Shown here piece by piece: positions 34,720 through 47,600 of a DNA stretch of 64,000 bases. The DNA is from Archivesica marissinica (taxonomy: Eukaryota > Mollusca > Bivalvia > Venerida > Vesicomyidae): the NCBI GenBank assembly GCA_014843695.1, contig CM026391.1, positions 21,855,518-21,919,517 of the forward strand. Direction: 5' to 3'. A program made the translations under genes and the position numbers. The notes beneath the pieces were generated by a model that saw nothing but the letters and a program-made list of their open reading frames with translations, ran no database searches and was not told the DNA's origin. How positions within the stretch are numbered: position 1 is the first letter of the stretch; every line of letters starts with the position of its first letter.

Positions 34720-36010
34720 ATGTATCTACATATTGTGTCCAATACTCTATGACGAGCATGACTGGGATGTGCTTGTAAATATCTCACTAATTGAGTCAGA
34801 GAGTGCTACAAAGAACTACATGTATGCTTTAGTTAAAACAGTCTTGAGGGTAATGTGAAATGAATCAGTGCATTAGTAGGTGGTAAATGGTTGTGGTCGG
34901 CGCATATCATGTTAATTCTGATTTTGTATAGGTATATGACTGATGATTGTTTGCGTTGATACTCCAGTCATTGTCAGTTCGGCAAGTTAATATTTTATGT
35001 GTGTGTGTTTTACGTTTATTTATCGTCGCTACCCGGTTACCCATATGAGCGACGCCTCCTGAAGAGATTAGTCATTTTATATTCTGGAGGATAGTGCAAT
35101 GATACAGACACAAACCCATTCCATAGTCATCTCTAGTTCTTTTACGTGCACAATGTAAAGGACCGACACGAGACCTCGGTTTAACGTTCCATCTGAAAGA
35201 CTGTTAATTTTATTAGAGTCAGACGGGGGATCGAACCTGCGATCCCTGGATTACCAGTCCAGCGTGCTAACCACTGCACCGTCTGTTAATAGTTTAGTTG
35301 CACTGCTTCTATAGTTATGGTCATTGTGCAGATACATGTATTGTGCACGGCTGATCTTTGCAATATGTTTAATTTATTCATATTGTATTCATTCAACAAA
35401 ACAAATGAACACACATAGTATATACGATTTATGTCATTGTTGTGCACACGACTTGTCAATAAATGACGAAGCAAATGGGTTGGGTCACATGTTGGGCAAC
35501 ATGTCTGCTTTATAGACTTCATCTACATATTACTCCCCAATACTCAATGCCAAGTATGACTGGGAGGGGCTTGTCAGGGACAGTGGTTAAGTCTCTTTGA
35601 TCGAGACAGATAGTGCTAAAAAAGGTACATACTAAAAACAGTCATAGTAATGCTACATGAGTTGTACATTGGCCAGCCGCTCAACAAAAATTGTTAAGCT
35701 GGGGCTGGACTGTACATAGTAGGGGGGGGGGCATACCAAATACGTATTGTTCGGAGGGAAGAGAATTTATATGGTACTGGGTTCGAGACTGTGGGATTAA
35801 GTAGCCCAAGTTCCTTGTATGTGTTACATGGTTGTGGTCCGACTCGTACCAAGTTATCTCTGATTCTGCTAAGGTATATGATGAGTGAATGCGTCGATAT
35901 TCAAGTGTTTGACAGTTCAGCATTGTTGTCACACTGCTTGTATAGTTATACTCATTGCAGATATATCGTGCAGCTGATCTTTGCACTTTTTCTGTCTTAT
36001 ATATAAGAGA
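34720..36010 (-). pseudogene. Diverged LINE C-terminal relics, locally duplicated
   Basis: 34720-34990 and 35520-35940 share a series of words (CTACATATT, ATGACTGGGA, GGTTGTGGTC, GTATATGA). 35986-35681 on the minus strand reads QRSAARYICNEYNYTSSVTT...LEYRRIH, the characteristic end of Jockey/CR1-type ORF2. 35380-35290 has a weaker LQRSA match. SINE C copy 5 sits between the two units. None has coding capacity. Confidence 0.6.
34999..35284 (-). mobile_element. SINE family C, copy 5 (full head)
   Basis: From 35284 on the minus strand: AGACGGTGCAGTGGTTAGCA, CGCTGGACTGGTAATCCAG, GGATCGCAGGTTCGATCCCC, CGTCTGACC. AGACGG pairs with CCGTCT, and CTGGA with TCCAG around a loop with GGT as anticodon, so the head resembles a tRNA-Thr. 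It is a SINE and not a tRNA gene, because the body follows without a break. Confidence 0.9.
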
Positions 36011-36315
36011 CCGTTGCCACGGTTGCCAGCTGGTTGAGCAATACTCGAGTTGAGGACAAACATATGTGTTATAAGCTTTTACTTTAACGTTCTTTTTACT
36101 GGTTCAATGTCATTGGTAGGGTGGTGGTTTACTGTGGGTGGAGAGAATTATTCCTCGGGAGCATATTCGAAGTTTCAAAGCAATAATATATTATCTTTGA
36201 GAAATGATCATGTTTGAGGGTTTTGTACGGATCAAATTAAAAATCAAGGTCAACTATCATATAAATAGTATGCAACTTATGAAAGCATTATATTTGACAG
36301 GTTTGTAGTTATACG

Positions 36316-36845
36316 CAATACATAGTTCCCGTGTGACGTCATCATTCCTACTGTGGCTGCCATTTTGAATGGCAAAGTTGATCAGATATTATATATAATA
36401 TATAGTAGCGTAATTTTGTTTTCTTCATAAAATATTTATTTTTCATCCCACCACCATCGTTCATACATTGTTGGAAAGCTCTCAATGGACATATTTTTTG
36501 TATCATTTCACAAATTTCATATCAATAACGAATACATAATAATTTACCTGTATATTAATATTTCAACTGTGAAAATAGACTTTCAAAAATAGGTGCAAGT
36601 TAAGTTCTTATAATTTATAATCCATACATCACTGTCAAAATATAAATTAATATTTAAAAAGTACAATTTAATACCTTTAAAATCATACCAAATGTTATAT
36701 TAAGAAACCAAAATTAATAAAGTTATTGCAATTAAAGAATTACTAGTAAAATCATGAAATTGCCATTAATAAAACTTGCCAGTCAAAATGGCTGCCAAGA
36801 TAAGATCTTATCAGTGTTTTTGACTGCTGTGGGAACTATGTATTG
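36316..36845. mobile_element. MITE family N
   Basis: CAATACATAGTTCCC at the left and its exact inverse GGGAACTATGTATTG at 36831-36845 define a 530 bp element. A second inverted motif, TGGCTGCCATTTTGA, lies just inside each end. A one-ended relative is at 37285-37390. 36846-37284 is otherwise empty. Confidence 0.75.
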
Positions 36846-37284
36846 TTGGCTCTATCATTGGAAAAGTGAATGCTTAATAAACAGTAATATAAAACATATT
36901 ATTTGGTAAAGTTCACAATAGTGGACTGTAACATAAATCATTAACAAGTTAAGCAAGGAAAGTACATTTAATTAATATAATATATATTACATTCATACAC
37001 CCAAAGATCATGCATCACATTAAACACAAATATCCATCAATGCATAGTAACACATAGTAATCGTATGGTGCCATAACATAACTGCTCTAGTTTTATTGTG
37101 GCAGGTGTCTATTACAGTGTCTGAAATTGATGTCCAATAATATGAGAGAAAAGCTCAGCTCTAAAGACAAATAAGACCACGATAATAATGACACAAGTAG
37201 CGAGTGTCTAACCATAATGACACAGGAAGTGGGTATCTGACCCTTAAATGACACACCAAGGGTATGTAGCCTAGCCCTATTACA

Positions 37285-37390
37285 TAGTTACCATGACATC
37301 ACCATTCCTACCATGGCAGACATTTTGTATGGCAAAGTTTACCAGATATTATATAAATTGCACAGTAGCGTAATTTATTTGGTTTGTTTT
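37285..37390. mobile_element. MITE family N, one-ended fragment
   Basis: ACATAGTTACCATGACATCA, CATTCCTACCATGGCAGACA, TATGGCAAAGTTTACCAGAT and AGTAGCGTAATTT align with the left end of 36316-36845. No right end was found. Confidence 0.65.
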
Positions 37391-37454
37391 CTTCAATTTA
37401 TTAACGTTTATTAATGATACGTATAACCACTTAAAATGGCGAAGTTATCTGCAA

Positions 37455-37660
37455 AAAGTGCTCCTACCATAAATACACGTAATGAATGTACGTATAAAAA
37501 ATCGATGATAGCATTAAAATAGTGCTCCTACCATAACATACACGTTAATGAATGTACGTATAAAATAATCGATTGATAGCATTGAAAATAGTGCTCCTAC
37601 CATAACATACACGTTAATGAATGTACGTATAAAATAATCGATTGATAGCATTGAAAATAG
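37455..37660. repeat. About 68 bp tandem repeat, 3 copies
   Basis: The unit AGTGCTCCTACCATAA...ACACGTTAATGAATGTACGT...ATCGATTGATAGCATT is repeated three times. The first copy has small deletions. Confidence 0.85.
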
Positions 37661-37813
37661 TGCTGATATGCGGTATAACTAATTAGCACAGAGGAGCACT
37701 GAATGTGTAACGCCGCAAGTGACAGGGGAAATACAATATAACATGTTAACGAATTGCTACATGTACTTCAAGAAGCGCCATGTCAGCGCAACGGACAGTA
37801 AATGTCTATGATT

Positions 37814-37975
37814 GTTTGTTCGGGTTTTATGACTGCATCAGCCCCACTTTCTCCAGCGCTTAACCAGTACTTGGTGTACCAACCTCAGTAAGAATCTGCC
37901 AACTATTTCATATAAATACGGGTCTCGAACCCGTGACCATCAGTGATGATAGTTTACAGTGGTATTCAAGTACCT
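37814..37975 (-). mobile_element. SINE family B, copy 3 (internally deleted)
   Basis: It has CGGGTTTTATGACTGCATCA and CCAGTACTTGGTGTACCAAC, a head with GGGTCTCGAACCCGTGACCA, and GATGATAGTTTACAGTGGTA. About 60 bp of the body is missing. Confidence 0.75.
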
Positions 37976-38282
37976 ATTATTAATTTTTATAATTATTCCT
38001 TTATGAAATTAGTGTCATCACTTTAATGTTTGACACCATAAAAATATTACTGGTTGCTATGGTAACACAGTGAATCTTCTTTTACATGAATCATTTATTT
38101 TTATGAAGGTCAATAAATAATGTGATAAGATGCTACAACTACAACATTAAGGTGCTCATAATTTTGCAAACTATATTATTTACTGCAGTCATAATCTTAA
38201 AACTTATATATTTGGAAAGATAATTCTAGTCTCTTAATAATATAATTATAAGACATTTTAGAAACAAATAGAAATAAATTGG

Positions 38283-38478
38283 GGAAAACATGAATTAACT
38301 GCACTAGGTGTTGGTTTTGACAAATAATCCGGATTTATCTATGGGGAAAACATGAATTAACTGCACTAGGTGTTGATTTTGACAAATAATCCAGATTTAT
38401 CTATGGGGAATACATGAATTAACAGCACTACTAGGTGTTGATTTTGACAAATAATCCGGATTTATCATAATCCGGATT
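38283..38478. repeat. 61 bp tandem repeat, 3 copies
   Basis: The unit GGGGAAAACATGAATTAACT...TTTGACAAATAATCCGGATT is repeated three times with minor changes. Confidence 0.85.
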
Positions 38479-38660
38479 TATCTAGCTATCAGTTGGGGTT
38501 GCTAACTTGCTACTATATGTCAACATTTTGTTTTGCATCAGTTGGTCCAACTTTTATCAGACACAGTCACACATTTATGACACTGAGAATGTACAATGAC
38601 GTCATGTCCGGAAACTAGTTGTATACTGATGTAGTATCATTTACTGCTGCTACTGTATAT

Positions 38661-41600
38661 CTACTTGCTTTCCTCCGGTCGTGGTTTGTACGGACTTGAC
38701 CAAACTGGCAAATTTGAACCTGCAAATACAGCACATACCGGTACATATGCATAGTCCCATATATATATTTTTCGATCTGTAAATATGCCTTGATAGTAAA
38801 ATGTTACAATTTTAAAATCTAAATATTTGGACTAAATATATGCAGTAAACAACAAGATGGATGTTAACTCTTTGCATGCTGGGTAAATAAAGGCTGTAAA
38901 TAGTTCAAATAATTGTAGCAGACGACAATTCATTAACGTGTTTTTTCTTATTTGTAATTGAAAACTGGATATATGTCATGGAATTTCATTGAGAATTATG
39001 TTATGACACAATTCTAATGAAATTGCAGGACATTATCATATGTGACTTACATTCACTGCTATCATGAAACATGACCGTTACAGTGGATGTGTGTGTGTGT
39101 TTTACGTTTATTTATCGTCGCTATCGGTTGCCCATATGAGCGACGCCTCCTGAAGAGATTAGTCATTTTAGATTTTTGGAGGATAGTGCAATGATACAGA
39201 CAGATACCCATTCCAGAGTCTCCTCGTGCACAGTGTAAAGCATCGACACGAGATCTCAGTTTAATGTCCCATCTGAAAGACTGTTAATTTTATTAGGGTC
39301 AGTCGGGGGAACGAACCTGCGATCCCTGGATTACCAGTAGATTTTTGAAACTGAAAGCCAACATTTACAGGCTTGATTTCTAAAGTGTCCATGATACACT
39401 GTAATACAGTGCCACAGGGGGCATAACTTGAGAAGAATTAATGAGACCTGACAGTCACAATAACATTCAATTGTCCACTTGATGTCAGAGATATCTTTAT
39501 GTATGTACCAAGTCTCACTTCAATTGCATGAAAACTGTAGTTGTAGTGGAAATCGTGATAGCGCAGCAGATGCGCGTTTGCTTCAGATGCGAATGGTCCG
39601 TAGTTCGAGCCCCGCTGGAGCCGTTACGATTGTGCCCCTAGGCAAGGCATTTAAATTCCACGTTGCCTCTTCTCAGGAATGAGGTATCGAGAGTGATTAA
39701 TATAAGTTATAAGAACTTGTTTCGCAATCGATCTAAAATAAATTTGTATAAACTAAGAGGATGAAACTTGTAGCAAGAGTTGAGGCCACACGATTCATAA
39801 TATTTTGTAATATAGTAACGTATAAAAGATAGTACATCTCACGATGGTGACCGTACGCGACAGTCCCCTACAGTCCCTACAGTCCCCTACAATAGGCTGC
39901 TTCGCATTTCTCTACTTTTTTTTTTTAACTTTATTTATTTTACAACGATTGCGAAGCAAGTTTTAACAACTTATATTAATCACTCTCGTTGGCTCGGATG
40001 AAAGCGTAAATTCGTGTGGGAGGAAACCGGAGTACTGTACTTGATATATAAACTTTATTTATTTTACAACGACTGCCAAACAAGCTATAATGACTTATAT
40101 AAATCTCTCTCCTTGGAACAATAGAAGCGTGTATGTGGTCATCCATGTGGGAGGAAACCGGTGTACCGGGAGACAACCCACCTGCCCGGTCTGACGACCA
40201 ACTTACAATTTCACATACTTCTCGGTCTGAGCATTGAACCCGTATTGCATGGGTAAGAAGCGAGTGTGCTAACCGGACAAGCCTCGGTCTACATGATCAA
40301 GTTGAAGTTACAAGAAAGTGTGATGGACTGATAAATGCACAGATGGTTCGAACACTATCGTGTATATCTTCCATTTCACACGGACATGGGAGGGGTAGGT
40401 CATGAAAAGGTATTATTACACAACAATCATATATTAAATACCTAAATGTACCCAGGGATCATTCTAGGTCAGAATTTTTGGGAGAAGTGAGAAAACGCGC
40501 GATCGCGTCCTTAAATGGTATTATTTAATAAATTTCAACAAAATATGGTTAAAATGCACAGTATGACCATTAAATACAACATGTGAATAGAAGCAGTGCT
40601 TTATAATGGGCCAGTGTATCTTACGGTAAGCCTTTTTCTCAACCACCCAACTGAATAATAACATCAACCACGGGTTTTGACCCTAACCCTGGGCGGAGCA
40701 AGTGATGAAGGCACGTTATGCGTGGTTGATACTATATTCTGATCAGCTGGATGAGATAAAGATTTTACGTGTATCTTACTGGACAATATTTTGTATGAAA
40801 ATTGTAAACAAAACAATTTTTTTAAAAATAAAATAATTTTTTAGGGAGAAGTGGGCCTCCCAGAGGGCGAAGTCAGGGTCCATATGTAGACTAATTCGCC
40901 CCCTAGAATGATCCCTGTAGTACCACAGTATATTCGTATATAACAAAAATGTATTGACAGGTCTAAATTTCAATAACATTTAATAAACAGTAATATTATT
41001 ATACAATTTATGTAATTTGTAACATTGTTTGTGTTATACATGTACATTTATTGGAATAAATACTGTTTTAACCAAACAGTAATATAACCAACTGGTCCTG
41101 ATTATTTCAGATGGATTCGTTGCAACTTATAAGATGTTAGTCTACAATGAAAATGTTTACCCATTCAATACAATCCAAATGTGTTACGGTTCAACTTTCG
41201 CTCCAAATTTGGGCATTTAAATAATTTCTGTAGACCAAATAAGGACATGTAAATGATTCTATTCAAATGGGGACATTTTGTATTTTGGTGAATTTCCGTG
41301 AAAGTGAGCGATGTGTATGAACACTAGCCTGGGTTCCAGTCTGTCGATTTTTCACTTTTTAACTTCTGGCAAAATGATATGATCAGAAACTCAATACGGC
41401 CCAATTAATAGTCTCAGTGTTAAAATATATTTCACCAGGCAACATATATCGACGCCTGTTTCCAGGCTAACTATGGGCGAAAGTGGAACTAATGTTTCCA
41501 ACATTACCAGCTGCATGTTGCTGTGTACATCATATAAATACCATTGCCAGGACACATTGATATGATCAGAAACTCAATACGACCCAATTAATAGTATCGG

Positions 41601-44600
41601 TATTAACCCTTTCAACACCACAGAATAGGCTTACAAAAAGTGTAGATCCAGATGAGCCGGCTCGTCACGAGCCGTCTCATCAGGATCTGCACTTTTTGCC
41701 AGTGATATGACTATTTTTAGACATAAATACCCATTTTGATAAATGAACTTGTCCAAATGTGATTTTCTGATTCATTTATTGGTTTATGAATATCATGGAC
41801 CAGTCCATGTGAGTTACTTGGTGTTGAATGGGTTAAAATATATTTATTTGACTGACCAGGCAAACTATATCGCTATATGATCACCACAAATGTGGGAATA
41901 ACAACAGGTAACATCTCACCTCCTACTTCAAGTTTCCTCTGCTCCATAGCTTTTTTATTTTCTTTCTGAGCTCTCTCTACAACAAAGCAGATAGATGTCA
42001 ACATTATAATGTGACCTATGACCCAGGATTGGATAAAATAAATGATGAAATTTAAAGCAATCTTATTGATTATTGTGGGGGTATTGATGAGTATAAACAA
42101 GCAACATCACAATACATGTACATACATGTATATTCATTGAATTAGTTTATACAAATTTATTTTAGCTTGAGTGCGAAACAAGTCATTACAACATTATATT
42201 AATCGCTCTCGAGACCTTGTTCCTGATGGAATGCGTCGCCATGAGGGAGAGAATAATTATAAACATATAGAATAACATGTGTGTGTTCTCTAGTTTATGA
42301 TGGTCTACTCTCCCGAAGCGAGTATCTTGTAAAAACAGCATGTCTTGGGCTACGTATTTAATGCATAAATTACGTTTATTTTTTTTCACCAAATACATGT
42401 ACAGTCTACGTCCATTATGTCAAAGTCGGTTATGTCGAATTCTCCAGTTAGCTCGAAGTCCCATTTCAGACACTATCATTTTACATATAACTGGCTCCGT
42501 TTATATCGAATTTCGTTATGTCAAGTTTATGTCGTAGTATTTTGTTTGGTCCGAAGGAAATCGACATAATGCATGCAGACTGTACAACGATTAATGAAAC
42601 CAGTATAAATGTGCACCCATTGATCATACATTTGATCCACAGACGTGGAAAGTGTGTCTAGACAGAACTCCGAGTCAGGCACTTTATATAAAGTCATTTA
42701 CCACAAAATACAGTCTCAAAATAGAATCGAAGATCACTTCAACTTCATACTGCCGAACAATCAGTAACGATTATGATTGGCAGGCGCAGTCTAGAACAGT
42801 TATTATGTTATATATCAGGTTTTACGCCTGCATCAGCACCATTTTGGGTTATATTGCCGGCGGGCAGTTTACCTAACAACACCTTTCCTGGGCAGGCTCC
42901 AGCGGTTAACCAGTACTTGGGTGCACCAACCTCCGTAAGAAACTGCCAACTTTTTCATATAAATGAGACACGGCCTGAGCGGGGCTTGAACCCGTGACCA
43001 TCAGTGATGATAGGTTACAGTGGTATACAAGTCAGCGACCATAACCACTTGACCACGGAGGCAGACCCTAGAACAGTTAGTTAATCTAAAATGTTATGTG
43101 CAAGTTAAGAAGATAAAAGGATCTATGTACAATGTACAAAGCTATATTTGTAAGCAGACTGTATAAAGTTTAGAAAGAGTACGAGTCCAGACTGCCAAAA
43201 AACTGTATATACATGTATGCAGGTAGACTGTTCCATTGCCTGACTGTTCTAGGGAAATGAGTTGGCATGATATGGGTTTTTGACTGGAATTAGATTGCTA
43301 CGGTTTCTTGTGGGTGATGGTGATCTACAGCAACTAGTTCATTTCTTATTTTTGTAAACTTTTATCAATGAATCTATGTTCTAAAGTTTTCCAATTGAGG
43401 GTGGATTCCATTTGTGACATATCATAGTATACTACTAGTGTAGTTGTAATCGTTAAATATATAACCAGGCTGCAGATCATTGGTGTTTTACGTTTATTTA
43501 TCGTCGCTACCGGTTGCCAATATGAGCGACGCCTCCTGAAGAGATTAGTCATTATAGAGGATAGTGCATGATACAGACAGAGACCCATTCCAGAGTCTCC
43601 TCTGGTTCTTTTACGCGCACAGTGTAAAGCATGAGACCTCGGTTTAACGTCCCATCTGAAAGATTGTTGATTTTATTAGGGTCAGACAGGGGATCGAACC
43701 TGCGATCCCTGGATTACCAGTCCAGCATGTTAACACTGGATCCTACAGATCCGTCTGTGCAGATGATTGGATCATTTCTAGATTGTAGGTAAGGTGTTTC
43801 TGCGAATATGGGACAGGTGTGACCCGACAGGTGTGACCCCGGTTTGGGACAGGTGTGACCCCATTTAGGGACCAGGTATAGGTATGACCAGGTTATATGA
43901 TAGGTATGACCACATTATTTTAGATTAAGGTGTAGTTTAACATGTATATTTATGTGTATTGGACAAGAAATTGGCCAGTTAATGGCAGTTAATAGCTCTG
44001 GCATTATCCATGGGTAATTATCCAATTTCAGTCCATTCAAGTCAATTGGTTGTTACTGGTTGGTTGATGATTGTATTTACTCAGTATGTCAGATATCAAT
44101 TAGATAGAAATTGGATAATTACCCAGGGGATTAACCCATTACACCTACAGGCACACATGGCGAGCCTCTATAACTGGATAATTTCTTGGTTAATACACTG
44201 GCATATCACTACAAATCTCACCAAATATACAATTAAATTCAAAATTCAAAGTAAATATACATGTTAAAGTACACCTTAGTCTAAAAAATAATGTGGTCCT
44301 ACCTATCGTATAACCTATCTATCTATCTATCTTCCTTTAATGTCGAACCCCTCGCGGGGATGTAGACATGTTGCGCGTCAAAGACCGCTAAGAAGTTAAA
44401 AGTATGAGTAGTTAAAAGTATAATTTAAAAAGGTATGAAAATAAGTTGTGGTAAAAGTTTAAAAGCAGCTACGCAGAACAACTAGGGACTGGCATGTTCA
44501 ATATGGCAAACTGCCATATTGAATTGCTCTATGGTAGGGAGATGGACAATGTCAGGAGGGAGGTGGTTCCAATGATAGATTGTTCTTGGAAAGAAGGAGA

Positions 44601-47600
44601 ACTTGTAGTAGTCTGTAGTTGCTGTAATTAACCTATAGCTAAGGAATGGCAATGGCGAGTAGGACGGGAGAGGGGAACTAGGTAATTTTCAATGGGAATA
44701 GCAACAAGATCATTATGAATTTTATACATAAGGGATAACCTATTGTCAATACGCCGTTGATCTAGTCTGCGTATATTTAGGAATGTAGCATGTCTGTAAC
44801 ACTAGAGGTACGATAGAAGTCAGCCTTTATCCAACGGGCTGCTCTTCGCTGGACACCTTCAATTTGGTCTATCAATGTTTGGGTATGGGGCGACCAGATC
44901 TCGGAGCCATATTCAAGCTGGGGTCTCACTAATGTCTGGTAAGCCATGGTCTTAAGGGGTTCAGATTTGACCTGGAGTTTTCTACGTAGAAATCCTAATG
45001 TTTGGTTTGCTTTCTTTGTTGACCTTTTTATGTGGGTGTCCCACGACAGGTTATTTGAGATATCCACGCCAAGGTATTTGGCTGAGGTGACCGACTCAAG
45101 TAGGACTCCGTGGAGTTTATAATTGCTGTGAATAGGATGTTTCCTTCTGGTGACGTGGATAACTTGACATTTGGAGGGGTTAAATTCCATATCCCACTCC
45201 AACTCCCACTCTTCTAATCTCTTAAGATCATTTTGGAGTGTGACCGATTCATTTGCAGATGTCAGTGATAGATATACTGCAGTATCATCTGCAAAGATGC
45301 GGACTTTGGAACTGATGTTTTGTGGGAGGTCATTTATGTAGGCTAGGAAAAGCAGGGGTCCAAGTACGGATGCCTGTGGGACTCAGAGGACACCGGAATG
45401 GCCTCTGAACTAGTACCATTAAGGACAACTGACTGGAGTCTATTATCTAGAAAACTCTTAATCCACCTTAATGTTTGACCTCTGACTCCATATTCATGCA
45501 TTTTTAGTAGTACTTTCTCGTGATTGACCTTATCGAAAGCCTTACTGAAGTCTAATAGGATGAGATCTACCTGATGCGTATTGTAGACAGAGGTAACCAA
45601 GTCATTGACTAGCATTACTAATTGGGTCACGCATGACCGTTTTTCTCTAAAACCATGCTGCAAATGGTACAGAATACTGTGGTTAGTGAAGTGTTTTGCT
45701 ATCGAGGAGGAAACTATATGTTCAAGTACATTGCATAGAACACATGTCAGTGAGATAGGCCTATAGTTGGCGGGGTTTGACTTGTCCCCTTTTTTGTAAA
45801 TGGGAGCAACATTTGCTGACTTCCACTGGGCAGGCAGTGATCCTTCGTTGAGGGATTTTTGGAATAAGACTTCAAGGATAGGTGAGAGTTCTTTAGACAG
45901 GGTTTTAAGTACGATTGGCTTAATTAGGTCAGGACCACTAGCCTTGTGGGGGTTCAGGTTATTGAGAAGTTTCTCTATGCCATTTGAGCTTACTGAGATC
46001 TCATTCATGTTTGGCGTGGATTGACCATTCAGGTTTCCATATGTGTCCTGAATTTTCATTTTACAAATGGAGGTAAGTCTTAGTGGGGGTTTGGAGCTGA
46101 AGACAGACTGAAACTGTTTGTTCAGTGCTGTGGCTTTAGCAGCTTCTTCATGATGGAATTTGTTTTCATGCTTTAGGGGTGGCATTGATTTGGAATCTTG
46201 CTTGGAATGCTTAAGGATGGAATACAGTTTCTTGGTGTTTGGCCTGTAAGGATGGGAGGCATCAGCACTGTTTAGATTTAGGATGTTTTCTAGGTATTGA
46301 TGATAAGCCTCTTTGACCTCTTTCCGCACTAAATGTTTTAGATCCAGGAATTTCTTGCGATTTGAAGGCGTACTTGACTTCCTAGTATTTTTAAAGGCCC
46401 TATTTCGCCTTCTAATCATTCGCTTAACACTCTGATTGACCCAGGGTAGGTGATCTCTTAACGATGACTGTTTGGATGGAATCCATTTATCTATAAGGGT
46501 GTTTAGAGCATGAGAGAAATGTTCCCATAGCTATTCAGTGTTTAGTGCGGTATATTTACATTCGTTGGTCATAACCTGGTGATAGTCACATAATGACTGT
46601 TTAATGGCCTGCCAGTTTGCTTTCTTATAGAGTGGAATCCTGCGAGGCTTTTGATAACATATCCTTGCGGATGTGTTGACTTTTATTTCGATTACATTAT
46701 GATCACTGATGCCAGGTAGAATATTGACCAGGTTTACTAAACTGGGGTTAGTTGTAAGGAATAAATCCAGGATGTTGTTTTCACGGGTGGGGAGGTTAAC
46801 CATTTGGGTGAGGTTTGTATCATTAAACGTTTCAATGACCTGCCTATAGAAGGATGGGTGTTTGCAGTCGGTGGATGGGCTGGTAGTGTCCCAGTCCATC
46901 TTTGGTAGATTTAGGTCCCCAGCCACCCAGATGTTGGAGAAACGTTTATTAACCTTTTCAATAGACTTACAGAATTGATTGAAACTGTCTATATCAAGCT
47001 CATGAGGTTTGTAATAAGCTCCAATAACAAGAGACTTATTTCCTACAAGGTCTAATTTTACCCATAGGTCCTCGCATTCAGACTGTAGTTCGGGCATTTC
47101 CTGGGCTGTTAAGCAGTCCCTTATAGCAATAAATATACCTCCGCCTGCCTGATTGATACGGTCACGACGGAAAATGGAGTAACCTAGGTCTGGGTCAAAC
47201 ACTTCACTGGTATAATGCTTAGGTTTAAGCCAGGACTCAGTACCTGGTCATACCTATCCTATAACAGGGTCACACCTGTCCCAAACGGGGTCACACCTGT
47301 CCAGGGTCACATCTGTCCCATTACCGTTTCTGCCAGGGATTCCAAACTGTGGAGCAGTATTCAGCCTGAGGATTTACATAAGTGTTATATAGGTAGTTTG
47401 TTTGACCTGATACATTATTAGTTTTGACATGCTTTTTGACGAAGTGGAGGGTTTTGTTTCAACTGTTATGGTAATAGTTGCATATGAAAGATGTTTTAGA
47501 TCTATAATACTTTATTTTATGATTTCCATTTGATGGAAACAGAACAATCACTGAAAACATGTTTGACCTTGATTTGTTTTGGACAAGACAGGTTTCTATT

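Larger units (their letters stand above)
43804..47325. mobile_element. Inverted-repeat DNA element with tandem-repeated ends, carrying a LINE
   Basis: An 8-bp direct repeat GTTTCTGC (43796-43803, 47326-47333) flanks ends made of several GGGACAGGTGTGACCC units. Inner arms TAGGTATGACCACATTATT (left, about 43910) and the inverse at about 44290 show that it is palindromic. Without the LINE (44317-47244) it is about 600 bp and has no coding frame. Duplication size and repeated termini resemble the MULE at 24.6 kb. Confidence 0.78.
43200..47455 (-). pseudogene. LINE ORF2 C-terminal relic, interrupted twice
   Basis: Reading leftward: 47455-47334 encodes NPQAEYCSTVWNPWQK, 43795-43758 continues as HLTYNLEMIQSSA, and 43480-43340 continues as YIFNDYNYTSS...LNWKTLEHRF. 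A DNA element (43804-47325) and SINE C (43482-43757) interrupt the once continuous protein. It is older than both insertions. Confidence 0.65.
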
